Assembly: GCF_030499575.1 (NCBI RefSeq)
Contig: NZ_JASTLC010000002.1
Span: 3,296-67,295 of the forward strand
DNA from: Streptomyces sp. DG2A-72
GTDB lineage: Bacteria > Actinomycetota > Actinomycetes > Streptomycetales > Streptomycetaceae
Direction: 5' to 3'
DNA length: 64,000 nucleotides
Part shown: positions 49,152-57,190 of the stretch, in pieces
Numbering within the stretch: position 1 is the stretch's first letter
Layout of the letters: every line of letters begins with the position of its first letter
Notes under the pieces: generated by a model
Seen by the model: the letters and a program-made list of their open reading frames with translations, nothing else
What the model was told of the DNA's origin: nothing
The model's database searches: none
Made by a program: the position numbers and the translations under genes

Positions 49152-50621
49152 ATGACTGATGGCCGCGCGCCCACTGTCGACTTGGCCGAGCGCATGGACC
49201 AGGAGGAGGCGGCACCCGAGGGCCGTTGGATGCCTCTCGCCGAGTGCGCCCTCAACCCCCGCAACCCTCGGGACAACGGCCTCCCCGACGATCTGTCCGA
49301 CCTCGAAGGCATCAAGGAGCGGCAGCTCCAAAGCTGCCTCGCCATCACGGTTGCGGCGTACTTGCGTCTGTGGCCAGCGGACCGGCAGCGCTTCGAATCC
49401 GAGGTCAAAGTCGTGATCATCAACGGCAACCGGCGCCGCCGCTCGGCCGAGAAGTACGGGCGTGGTGACCTGTTCGTCGTCACTGACGACACGATCGCGA
49501 CGAGTCGGGCGGACGTGATGCGGGCGGCGTACGACGAGAACACGAAGAGGCGGGATTTCGACCCGATCGAGGAAGCCGTCGCCGTGGTGGGGATCGTGGC
49601 GGAGTACGAGACCGCCAAGGAGGCCGCGGAGGCTGAGGGCTGGTCCCCGTCGTGGATCTCGCACCGTAAGAACCTGTTGAAGCTCCACCCCGAGCTACAG
49701 GAGGAGGTACGGGCCAGGGCTCGGGGCGAGGAAGGTCTCTCGATCAACGTTGCCCGGCGCCTTGGGGCCGTGAAGGGCATCAGCGACATGGACCTCGGCG
49801 AGCAGCGCCAGGCCCTCGCCGAGCTCCTACGCGCCGACGGCGAGGCGAGCAAGGAGCGGAAGGCCGCCCGGCGCAGGGCCCGCGAGGAGCGTGCAGCGCC
49901 CGCACCCGTCCCGGCCCCGGAGCCTTCCCCGACGCCGGTTCCGCGGCCTGCCGAGCCGACGGAGCACCCGGAGGCGCCCGCCTCGGCCGGTGGCTCCTCG
50001 TCGGCGGGCCCGGAATTTTCCGCGGAAAACTCGAACGGGGTGGTGGTGCCCGAGCAGCGGGCCGCCGCCGTCGAGGCGGCGCCGGCACCCGCGGAGGCCG
50101 AGGAGGAAACCGCGGGCGAGGAGGCGGCGGACGTCGAGCAGCGCGAGGCCGAGGTGTCGCCTCCCGCGGGCGTACCGATCACGACCCATGTCCCGGCCCC
50201 GGTGGCGGCCGTCTTCAAACAGGTGGCCGATCACCTCTCGCACGGCCACCGCGTGCCGGTCACGGTGGCGGACGTCGTCGGCCTGGTCTTGGAGTACGCG
50301 GCGCGCAACGGCGTGCCCCCTCTCCCGGTTCTGTCCGGCCGGGTCGAGGGCCGCCACGGCGAACAGCTCGGCAACGGGGGCGCACGGTTCACGTGGCGCC
50401 CCGCCGGAGCGGGGAGCGTCCGGACGGCCGAGCGGCAGCTCAAGGGACACCCGTCATCCGGTCTCGTCAATCCGCTATGCGCGGCGCCGATCCGCGCGAA
50501 CAGCCAGCCGTGCGACAGGCCCGTGATCTGGAAGATTCAGGACCCCGAGCGCGGAACCTTCTACTACTGCGACGCCGACCTTCCCGCCGAGGACGTTCCA
50601 CCCGGCGTCTGGCGCGGCTAG
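49152..50621 (+). CDS. parB: ParB/Srx-domain protein
   Basis: 489 residues from the ATG at 49152 (GGGGG upstream). The N-terminal ParB-like domain has NPRNPRDNG (about 36-44), a long helical insert and GNRRRRSAEKYG (about 94-105). A HTH follows at about 155-190 (AEAEGWSPSWISHRKNLLKL). The middle (about 245-340) is Pro/Ala/Glu-rich, and the C-terminus carries a C...C pair (PLCAAP, YYCDADL). Divergent from parA, across the parS and GATCACCC palindromes. It is the best ParB of the locus, although the coupled gene at 46803 may do the main centromere binding. Confidence 0.72.
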   Translation: MTDGRAPTVDLAERMDQEEAAPEGRWMPLAECALNPRNPRDNGLPDDLSDLEGIKERQLQSCLAITVAAYLRLWPADRQRFESEVKVVIINGNRRRRSAEKYGRGDLFVVTDDTIATSRADVMRAAYDENTKRRDFDPIEEAVAVVGIVAEYETAKEAAEAEGWSPSWISHRKNLLKLHPELQEEVRARARGEEGLSINVARRLGAVKGISDMDLGEQRQALAELLRADGEASKERKAARRRAREERAAPAPVPAPEPSPTPVPRPAEPTEHPEAPASAGGSSSAGPEFSAENSNGVVVPEQRAAAVEAAPAPAEAEEETAGEEAADVEQREAEVSPPAGVPITTHVPAPVAAVFKQVADHLSHGHRVPVTVADVVGLVLEYAARNGVPPLPVLSGRVEGRHGEQLGNGGARFTWRPAGAGSVRTAERQLKGHPSSGLVNPLCAAPIRANSQPCDRPVIWKIQDPERGTFYYCDADLPAEDVPPGVWRG

Positions 50622-50639
50622 CGTCTCGCATCGACAACC

Positions 50640-50669
50640 GGCCCCGGAACCCTTGGGAGTTCCGGGGCC
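50640..50669. terminator. Hairpin terminator
   Basis: An 11-bp stem GGCCCCGGAAC/GTTCCGGGGCC, loop of 8, between convergent genes. Confidence 0.8.
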
Positions 50670-50696
50670 GCGGCATGCGGTCGCTCGTCGAGGTGA

Positions 50697-51026
50697 TCAC
50701 GTCGGGCGGCGCGTGACTCGCTGGTCCGACTCGCTTCCGCTCCTGGGGGCGTTGTACGCAACGCGCAAGCCGGGCTGTGGCCACTGGTACATGCGGCACG
50801 AGACGAGAGTGTCCCCGCGTAGGTCGACCTCGACCTGATAGAACACCCGGCCGTCCGCCCAGTCCTGGCGGGCCATGACGGGAGCGGTCCGCCACGCCCC
50901 GGCCGACCAGACGGCCAACGCGGGGCGGCGGCCGGGGGGCCAGGTGGTCACCTTCGGCCGGGGGCCGTCCTCGCGTCGCCACGGGCGGGCGGTGACGGGT
51001 TCGGGGATCTCCTCGGCGGTGCTCAC
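50697..51026 (-). CDS. Hypothetical protein
   Basis: 109 residues. A single beta-rich domain with several Trp (AVWSAGAWRTAPVMARQDWAD), and VFYQVEVDLRGDTLVSCRMYQW. No family recognised. Confidence 0.55.
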   Translation of the reverse strand: MSTAEEIPEPVTARPWRREDGPRPKVTTWPPGRRPALAVWSAGAWRTAPVMARQDWADGRVFYQVEVDLRGDTLVSCRMYQWPQPGLRVAYNAPRSGSESDQRVTRRPT

Positions 51027-51064
51027 GAGTCGAGCCTACGCAGGGGCCACCGGACGGTGCGCGG

Positions 51065-51601
51065 TCAGCCGTCGGCGGGAACGGGGCGGCCGACGTCGGC
51101 GAGGAGTTCGGCCGGGATGCCGTCGCGGGCCCACTCGATGGCGAGGCGGGAGGCGTGCCCCTCGGCGGAGTACAGAAGGGGGCTACCCTGCGCGCCCATG
51201 ATCCGGGTGGCCTCCTCGGCGTGCACGGGGATACCCAGGTACGCGCGTCCGGGGCGGCGCCACGTCAGGTCACGCGCGGTGCCGTCTGCTGTGCCGCACC
51301 AGGCGTGTTCCATGGGGAACGCGAGATCCCATGCCATGCCCTCGACGTAGACGAGCTCGCCCTCGGATGCCCACGCCCACGAAACGGATTCGGTGTAGCA
51401 GCGGCCGGGGTCGCCCGGCGGGTCTCCGCCGTCCGGCCACGGCGCCGGGGTGAACAGGCGGCCGTACGTGAGGAGGAGCCCGGCCACTCCACCGGCATGC
51501 CGGAAGCCGGGGAGCTCGCCGCGCATCTGCACATCCCGGCGGAGCTGGTCGACGAGCCACCCCTCGAAGTCGGCGGTCGTGGCGGTGTCGAGACTGGTCA
51601 T
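51065..51601 (-). CDS. Hypothetical protein
   Basis: 178 residues; alpha/beta with many Trp and Gly, LLLTYGRLFTPAPWPDG and ESVSWAWASEGELVYVEGMAW. No family recognised. Likely expressed alone from the 51602-51729 gap. Confidence 0.55.
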   Translation of the reverse strand: MTSLDTATTADFEGWLVDQLRRDVQMRGELPGFRHAGGVAGLLLTYGRLFTPAPWPDGGDPPGDPGRCYTESVSWAWASEGELVYVEGMAWDLAFPMEHAWCGTADGTARDLTWRRPGRAYLGIPVHAEEATRIMGAQGSPLLYSAEGHASRLAIEWARDGIPAELLADVGRPVPADG

Positions 51602-51681
51602 TGGTGGGCGTCCTCCTGGTGGTGAGCGTGCACCGGTCGAGTCTCCTCCCTGCCGTGCACCCGGTGGAAGTCGGTTGGAAG

Positions 51682-51705
51682 CCGAACCCGCCAGGGGTGC
51701 GCGGT
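51682..51705. repeat. CCGAACCCGCCA iteron, outlying copy
   Basis: CCGAACCCGCCAGGGGTGCGC, matching the CCGAACCCGCCAAA/GGTGCACC pattern found at 52161-52398 and 63671-63927. Confidence 0.62.
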
Positions 51706-51729
51706 CCTGGTGACGCTGTCGGCCGGAGG

Positions 51730-52011
51730 CTACGGAAGCGGCGAGCGGGTTGCCGCCCTCTCGGCGCGGCTCTTCGCAACGACGATCCAGACCGTAACGT
51801 CCGCGGCGATGGTCCAGCCCATGAACACCCAGTCCATCCAGGCTGTGAACCAGCCGCCGTCAGGGCCCAGCAGGAGTCCACCGGTAAAACCCATCAGGGC
51901 GAGCACATTCCCAAGTACGAGGTTGAACACCTTGCGCAGCATCAAGCCGTTCAGCACAAAAAGAGCCCCGGCGAGGAGAGTCAGCTCGAATAGCGGGCTG
52001 ATGACGTTCAC
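51730..52011 (-). CDS. Small membrane protein
   Basis: 93 residues from a GTG at 52011 (AGGGGAAC upstream). Three hydrophobic segments (about 8-25, 28-48, 55-78) and a basic end. No family recognised. Confidence 0.55.
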   Translation of the reverse strand: MNVISPLFELTLLAGALFVLNGLMLRKVFNLVLGNVLALMGFTGGLLLGPDGGWFTAWMDWVFMGWTIAADVTVWIVVAKSRAERAATRSPLP

Positions 52012-52160
52012 TCCGTTCCCCTCCCGGGGGTAGTTGGCGGCTTTAAGCGGGGACGGCCCCCGGTTACCCATTCTGTTGCCTCGGGCAGGGTTTGCGCAGC
52101 GGCCTTGGCCGTCGTCCTCCGCAAGAGGGAAGCGGGGCGGAGGCATGCCGCGCACCCCGA

Positions 52161-52398
52161 CCGAACCCGCCAAGGGTGCACGGTCCCGCCGGCACCCGGG
52201 ACGGGACGGCTCGCGGGAAGTCCGCAGGTCGGACCGAACCCGCCAAGTGGTGCACCCCTCTGCCACCGAACCCGCCAAACCGTGCACCCCCCTGCGGTGC
52301 ACGGCGGCGGTGGTCGAGTCTGCACGCCTGCGACCTGCGCCGACAGCCGGGCCACCCCCGCGGACGCTGGACCGAACCCGCCAAACGGTGCACCCCCC
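52161..52398 (+). repeat. Cluster of four CCGAACCCGCCAAA/GGTGCACC iterons
   Basis: Direct repeats begin at 52161, 52234, 52266 and 52372, each CCGAACCCGCCAA plus one to three bases then GGTGCAC or CGTGCACCCCC. They fill a gene-less stretch (52012-52555) that also holds the third 26-bp repeat and operator copy D. More copies are at 51682 and 63671-63927. Possibly binding sites for a replication or transfer protein. Confidence 0.75.
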
Positions 52399-52423
52399 GA
52401 TTTACCTGGGCTTACGCTGATCT

Positions 52424-52449
52424 CTCATGATTTATGAGCTGGGGACATA
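52424..52449 (+). repeat. Dispersed 26-bp repeat, copy 3 of 3
   Basis: CTCAT/ATGAG arms with a 5-nt spacer, then CTGGGGACATA, as at 7736 and 22127. 12 bp before operator copy D. Confidence 0.8.
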
Positions 52450-52461
52450 CCCGAAGGGGGG

Positions 52462-52507
52462 GAGTTTCAGCTCACCTCACAGTTCAACTTGTAGTTCAAC
52501 TGCAACT
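52462..52507. promoter_or_regulatory. Shared operator-like sequence, copy D of 5
   Basis: GTTTCAGCTCACCTCACA then GTTCAACTTGTAGTTCAACTG and a CAACTT end. Spaced about 48 nt from the ATG at 52556, similar to copies A and C. Confidence 0.72.
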
Positions 52508-52555
52508 TATGTCATGGTGGAGGCCCACAGCAGCCACGAAGGGAACGGCAACGAC

Positions 52556-54210
52556 ATGCAGGGTTGGGCCAACACCGACAGCAACGACAGCTTGTTTCAC
52601 GCGTTCACCGGGGAGGACGGGGCCAGCCTGCGGGCCGTGTGCAACGGGCGCATCCGTCCCGCCGAGCGGCACCGCCGCCGCGACTGCGGACTCTTGACCG
52701 CCGAGGCGGCCCGCGCGCTGCCCTTCACCACGCACTTGTGCGAGCGGTGCGCGGCCAAGGCGGACGCCCCCGCCAAGTCGACGGCCGACGTGATCGCCGA
52801 CGGTGCACCCCTCTACAAGCGGGCCGGACTGCGGCACGCGGCCGTGGGCCGCGGCCGTCGCGTGCACTACTCGCGGGGCAACGACGACACCTTGTGCGGC
52901 CGGGCGCTGACGGCGTACCTCGACCTCGACGAGGCCGCGGCCCGGTACGCGCGGGGCGACGAGCTGTGCACCCGGTGCATGCGCGCGGCCGAGGAGCTCG
53001 CTTACGCCAAGTCCCTTGCCGCGGCCTCGCCCGTCACCCGGGCCGCCGCCGAGCTCGCCGAGATCGTCGCCGACACGGACGAGGCCAACCGCCGGTTCCG
53101 TGACGCCATGGACAGCATCACCCGCACGAACAACACGACTTCGTTGTCCGAGCTCGCGCGGTGGACGTCGTCGCTGTGGCCGCACGTCGAGCAGGACGGC
53201 GCCCCGCGAGAGTTCCACTTCCTCATGATGTGGGCCGCCCGTACGACCCACCTCCTCACCCTCGCCGGGATCGCCCGCCGCGCCGGTCATCTGTGGGAGA
53301 ACGCCGAGGACGCCATCGAGGGGCGCGTGTTCCTGGTCGACGCCGAGACCCGGGCCCTGTTCGCGGACACGGCTCCGGCCACGCGGCCCGAGTTCGGCGA
53401 GGTGTTGGCGATCGTCCGCGCCGACGAGGTCCGGCCGGGCGACACCGTCCTCGGTGCCATGCGCGAGGGCGCGACCGTCGAGAGCGCCACCCCGGCGGAC
53501 GTCGTCGCTCACCCGGACCCGTACACCGCGGACCCCCGCCCGTACAACCGGGCGTGCGGCTGCGGAGGGTGCCAGCAGGCCGAAGCGTGGACGGGCCCCG
53601 TGATCACGCTCGCCGTCGAGACGCCGTGGGATGCGTGCGACCCGCTCCCCGCCGCCGTGCCGGTCCTGATCCGTGTGGGCCGCCGTACGTCCGCCGAGGA
53701 GGTCAAGGCACCGCAGGCCCCGGCGTCCACGGACAAGCGCGTCGTATGCGGCGACGGCCGCGAACGTGTCGTCGTCGGCACCACCAACCGGCCCGGCGAG
53801 CCTGCCCGCGTCGTCGTCGAGGGGGGGCCGAGTGGATCGCCGCCGAGTGCCGTCCGGTCCGCCGTCCGGCCATCCCGGGCAGCGCACCCGCGGACGCCGA
53901 ACACCCGGACACCCTCGCCGCCCTCGACGTCCTCGCCGGGACGCAGCTCGCCACCATCACCGACGAACACGACTTCACCGGAAGCGACGACTACGACAGG
54001 ACCGCGCACGGCGCCCTCGTCGAGCCGCGCGGCTACGGGCGCGTTGCGGTGTACTGGCTCGTCGAGGGCCTCTACGTGACGCCGGACGACCGAGAGCCGC
54101 ACCGCGCCGAGCTGCGCCTCCTCGCCGCCAAGTTCCGCGCGGCCGGGTGGGAGATCGAGCCGTCTTCCGTCCGGTCCGTGTTCGCGTGGCGGCCGTCCGC
54201 CTCGGCGTAA
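52556..54210 (+). CDS. Zinc-motif plasmid protein, interrupted by a frameshift in a G-run
   Basis: From the ATG at 52556 (an ATG at 52514 lies inside the operator zone). Two similar Cys-containing segments (CGLLTAEAARAL...LCERC at about 35-58, and LCGRALTAYLDLDE...LCTRC about 118-150) suggest duplicated zinc-binding domains. The frame stays in phase to about 53820 and then continues to 54079 only as low-complexity Thr/Ser/Pro residues. In the other frame it continues as EWIAAECRP...PSASA to 54210, with good codon bias. One extra G in the seven-G run at 53821-53827 would restore a single protein. This could be a real mutation, a sequencing error or -1 frameshifting. Confidence 0.65.
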
Positions 54211-54255
54211 CAGCACAACGCCCGGCCCCCTTCGCTAGGGGAGCCGGGCGCCGGT

Positions 54256-54290
54256 CGAGGGCCTCGCCGCACACCGCGGCGAGGCCCTCG
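54256..54290. terminator. Bidirectional hairpin terminator
   Basis: A 15-bp stem CGAGGGCCTCGCCGC/GCGGCGAGGCCCTCG with an ACACC loop; a second smaller hairpin (GCCCGGC/GCCGGGC) lies at 54222-54249. Confidence 0.82.
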
Positions 54291-54312
54291 GCGTTCCGTC
54301 GGGGCTGCGGTT

Positions 54313-54780
54313 CTACAGCAGGGCTACGGGCTCAATCCAGCGTGCAGAGGCCATCCACCCGGACCGGGATTTGAGCGCCGCTTTCATCTCATCAGTGGTC
54401 GGGTGGCGGACGTCCGACAGCCAGACCACGGCCATCTGTGCGCGCTGACGGGCAAGGTTCCACCACAGAGGCGGGGGGTCGGCGAGTTCCATCACGACGT
54501 GCACCTCTCCCTCAGCGCCCGGCTTGTTGAGGGCCAGGAGAACCGGGCCGGTGGGGTCTTGCCAGAAGTGCCACGGTCCCCCGTCGGCCGGTGCCTCCTG
54601 GTCAAGCGGAGTGAGTGAGGCGTACGCGGGGAACCGCTCGATCTCTGCGCGTCCAGCGCCGCCGTAGGGCGAGAGCACGACCGCCGCCATCATCGCCCCG
54701 CCGACAGGGAACGCGGTCGGCTGGGCGATCAACTGCGGCACGTTCCGTTGACGCTGCTCGTGTCCCTGAATGTTCACCAT
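54313..54780 (-). CDS. Hypothetical protein
   Basis: 155 residues from the ATG at 54780 (an adjacent GTG overlaps the upstream stop codon as GTGA). Alpha/beta, with a GEVHVVMELADPPPLWWNLARQ segment. Coupled to the gene at 54774-55691. No family recognised. Confidence 0.55.
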   Translation of the reverse strand: MVNIQGHEQRQRNVPQLIAQPTAFPVGGAMMAAVVLSPYGGAGRAEIERFPAYASLTPLDQEAPADGGPWHFWQDPTGPVLLALNKPGAEGEVHVVMELADPPPLWWNLARQRAQMAVVWLSDVRHPTTDEMKAALKSRSGWMASARWIEPVALL

Positions 54781-55691
54781 GACCGCGGCTCCATCAGGGA
54801 CCAGTCGTCGGCCGTGGACTGCGGGTCGAGGTCGACGGCCGGCACCCGCGAGGGCGGGCCGAGCTCGTTCTCGTCGGGGCCGTCGTCGTAGTCCTCGGGG
54901 GGCTCGATCGGGTCGACGTCGTCCCGCGGTTCGTCGTCGAGGCCGTCCTCCTGGTGCTCCTCGGCGAGCGGCTCCTCGTCGGCCTGGTCCACGGCGGCGT
55001 TCCATTCCTCCTCTGGGGTGGGGTGGGTGTCGGGGTCGGGGTCGAGCTCGTCGCCGTCGTCCTCCTCGGGCGTGCTGTCGGGGAAGTTGGGATGCCTGAT
55101 GCCGTCGAACAGGACGATCACGCGGTCATCGGTCCCGGTGCTGAGGGTTCGCTCCGTCCCGTCGAGCTGTGCGCGGGTCCGGACTTCGCCCCATGGGATC
55201 TCGGTCAGTGTCACCGTGGTCTCGAAGGTCTCGCGGCAGCCCTCGCACCCGTATGTGTCGTACCAGGCGGTGAGTTCGAACATGCTGCCCGGGTGCCGGT
55301 CGACGTGGATAAGGCGCCCGTCGCACTGCCCGTCGGAGAACTCGACTTCGCACCTCTCGCCGTGATGGCACCGGATGCCCGAGCACCGGCACGGCGCCGC
55401 GGGGTCCTCGTTCGGGCGCCACACCGCCTCGGCGTGCGCGCGCTGCGCAGGGGTGGCGGTTTCGGGGAGTGCGCGGATGCCGAGCTCTTCGGCGCGGATG
55501 CCGAGCTCGGTCTCGGCGGCGGTGGGCTGGAGTACGTACACGACGGCGGCCGGGGCGGATGCCGGCGCGTCGGTGGTGGCGGATTCGGCGGCGGCCTCGG
55601 CCCGTACGCGCCGCAGCGCCTCTTGGTAGTCGAGGCCCTCGGTCTCCTTGAGAGCCCAAGCCGCCTTTTGCTCGGCGTTCCTCTTCGGCAT
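54774..55691 (-). CDS. Hypothetical Cys/His-rich protein with acidic tail
   Basis: 305 residues from the ATG at 55691 (GGAGGG upstream). A helical N-terminus; a Cys/His cluster (CRCSGIRCHHGERCE at about 106-120 and CEGCRETF near 155) suggests zinc binding. About residues 215-290 are strongly acidic and disordered (EEDDGDELDPDPD). No family recognised. Confidence 0.58.
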   Translation of the reverse strand: MPKRNAEQKAAWALKETEGLDYQEALRRVRAEAAAESATTDAPASAPAAVVYVLQPTAAETELGIRAEELGIRALPETATPAQRAHAEAVWRPNEDPAAPCRCSGIRCHHGERCEVEFSDGQCDGRLIHVDRHPGSMFELTAWYDTYGCEGCRETFETTVTLTEIPWGEVRTRAQLDGTERTLSTGTDDRVIVLFDGIRHPNFPDSTPEEDDGDELDPDPDTHPTPEEEWNAAVDQADEEPLAEEHQEDGLDDEPRDDVDPIEPPEDYDDGPDENELGPPSRVPAVDLDPQSTADDWSLMEPRSW

Positions 55692-55844
55692 GCGATGCCC
55701 TCCCGGCTCCGGGCGTCGGCTCCCACGCGGCCCGCCCGGACAGGACGGATCGTCAGATCTGGAACGACCGGCATCCCGTGGGACCTTCGTACCGTCGGCG
55801 CCCGTGCACGGCGTGGGCGTGCGGGCAGCGGTAGGGGCGTAGTC

Positions 55845-55876
55845 GCGCCCTCCGCGAAGAGCGTAGCGGAGGGCGC
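55845..55876. terminator. Hairpin terminator after the TniQ-like gene
   Basis: An 11-bp perfect stem GCGCCCTCCGC/GCGGAGGGCGC. Confidence 0.78.
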
Positions 55877-55894
55877 GGACAGCCGGACGACGAT

Positions 55895-56989
55895 CTACTT
55901 CGGCAGGCCGGTGCACTTGGCGTACGGCACCCATCGGCAGCTCGGCGCGCGCCCGTTGCAGCGCTCGCACACGGCCGTGGTCGACGTCAGGGGCAGTCCG
56001 TAGACCCACATGAGGCAGGACGGGGCCCGGTGAAGGCCGTGGTCGTCGGGGCGTTCGTGGAGGGCGGGGAGCCGGTTCCACCTTCGCTCGGTGGCCGTAC
56101 GGCCGCGCGGCTTGGCTGCGGCCTCGGCCTGGTGCTGTTCGAGCCAGTAGTTCAGCGGCTCGCGCTCGCGCCGGGTGAAGGTGCCGGCGGCGGCGAGCTC
56201 GGCGACGGACTCGACCCACTCCTCGGCCGAGGCGCGCGGTTTGCGGCGGCGCTCCTCCCACGTCCACATGCGCTCGGCGAGGGCGACGGCCAGGGGATAG
56301 ACGACGACCGGCGCGGCTCGGCGGCGGTGGCGGGAGAGGCCGAGGGCGTCCTCGTCCGCCTGCCACTGTTCGGCGGCCACCTGGCCGTGGACCCACCACC
56401 ACAGGGCCACTTGATGGGCGTCGGCGAGGAGGGCGTCACCGACGGGGCCGAGGCGGTGAACGAGCTCACGGTGTCCGCGCAGGGCACGGGCGAGGTCGGG
56501 GACGGGCCCGGTATCGACGAGGTAACCGGCGTCGTCTCCGGCCATCCATCGGCGCCCGCACCCGCACGGCCGCCATCGGTGCCCCTCGGCGGCCAGCCAC
56601 GCGCCGGGCTCCATGCACAGCGGGCAGGCCGGCAGCGGTGAGGAGCCGAACCCATCGGGCCACACGTCGAGTTGGACGGCCTCGGCGAGCCGGTCGGGGT
56701 GGGCGCCGGGGAGTGCGCGGGCGAGCTGCTCGGGCTCGCGCTCCACCAGGGCGGCGAGCCGGTCGAGGGCTGCGGGGGAGAGGCGGACCTCGTCGCGCTG
56801 CGGAGAGGGGCCGTCGTCGGGGAGTTCGAGGGCGCGACCGGCGAGGGTGTCGAGGAGCGGGCCGACGCCAAGGCCGTTGGCCGTCGCGGTGCGCAGGAGG
56901 TACGACAGGTTCGTTTCGCCGTGGATCAGGGGGACGCGGAGCGGGAGCTCGGCCGCGGTGAGCGGGACGGGCGTCGGGGCGGTGGTCAT
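55895..56989 (-). CDS. TniQ-like protein
   Basis: 364 residues from the ATG at 56989. The N-terminal LPLRVPLIHGETNLSYLLRTA and the zinc site ACPLCMEP...CGCGRRWM (about 125-150) follow the TniQ/TnsD pattern. A helical region at about 200-300 and a C-terminal C-x-x-C ... C (CERCNGRAPSC) complete it. TniQ proteins select targets for Tn7-like transposons, but no transposase (TnsA/B/C) is visible nearby. Stand-alone TniQ proteins occur in Streptomyces. Confidence 0.55.
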   Translation of the reverse strand: MTTAPTPVPLTAAELPLRVPLIHGETNLSYLLRTATANGLGVGPLLDTLAGRALELPDDGPSPQRDEVRLSPAALDRLAALVEREPEQLARALPGAHPDRLAEAVQLDVWPDGFGSSPLPACPLCMEPGAWLAAEGHRWRPCGCGRRWMAGDDAGYLVDTGPVPDLARALRGHRELVHRLGPVGDALLADAHQVALWWWVHGQVAAEQWQADEDALGLSRHRRRAAPVVVYPLAVALAERMWTWEERRRKPRASAEEWVESVAELAAAGTFTRREREPLNYWLEQHQAEAAAKPRGRTATERRWNRLPALHERPDDHGLHRAPSCLMWVYGLPLTSTTAVCERCNGRAPSCRWVPYAKCTGLPK

Positions 56990-57172
56990 GGCGGCACGCT
57001 CCCACACGGCGCCGACAGCGGGTGCACCGTTCGGGTGATGCCGTTTGCAGGCGTCGAACGCGCGAGGGGGTCGTGATCACACTGTGTGATCTTCGGGCGG
57101 GCCCCGTGGCGCTCGCCTGTCGGGTCCTGGTCGCGGGTCACATCCGGGGTGGGGTGCCGGATTCGAGCCCTA

Positions 57173-57190
57173 TTGAGGTGGACGCGTCAA
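57173..57190. repeat. TTGACGCG/CGCGTCAA palindromic repeat, copy at the methyltransferase stop
   Basis: TTGAGGTGGACGCGTCAA followed by GTTCCCGGGA; the stop codon of the giant gene lies inside it. Related copies are at 59493, 59556, 60753, 61299 and 61362 inside that gene. Confidence 0.7.

Noticed and set aside
47939..50218. 759-aa minus-strand frame merging parA with upstream sequence
   Set aside because: Only the part from 48892 down is coding; upstream it runs through the parS palindrome and opposite the parB-like gene.
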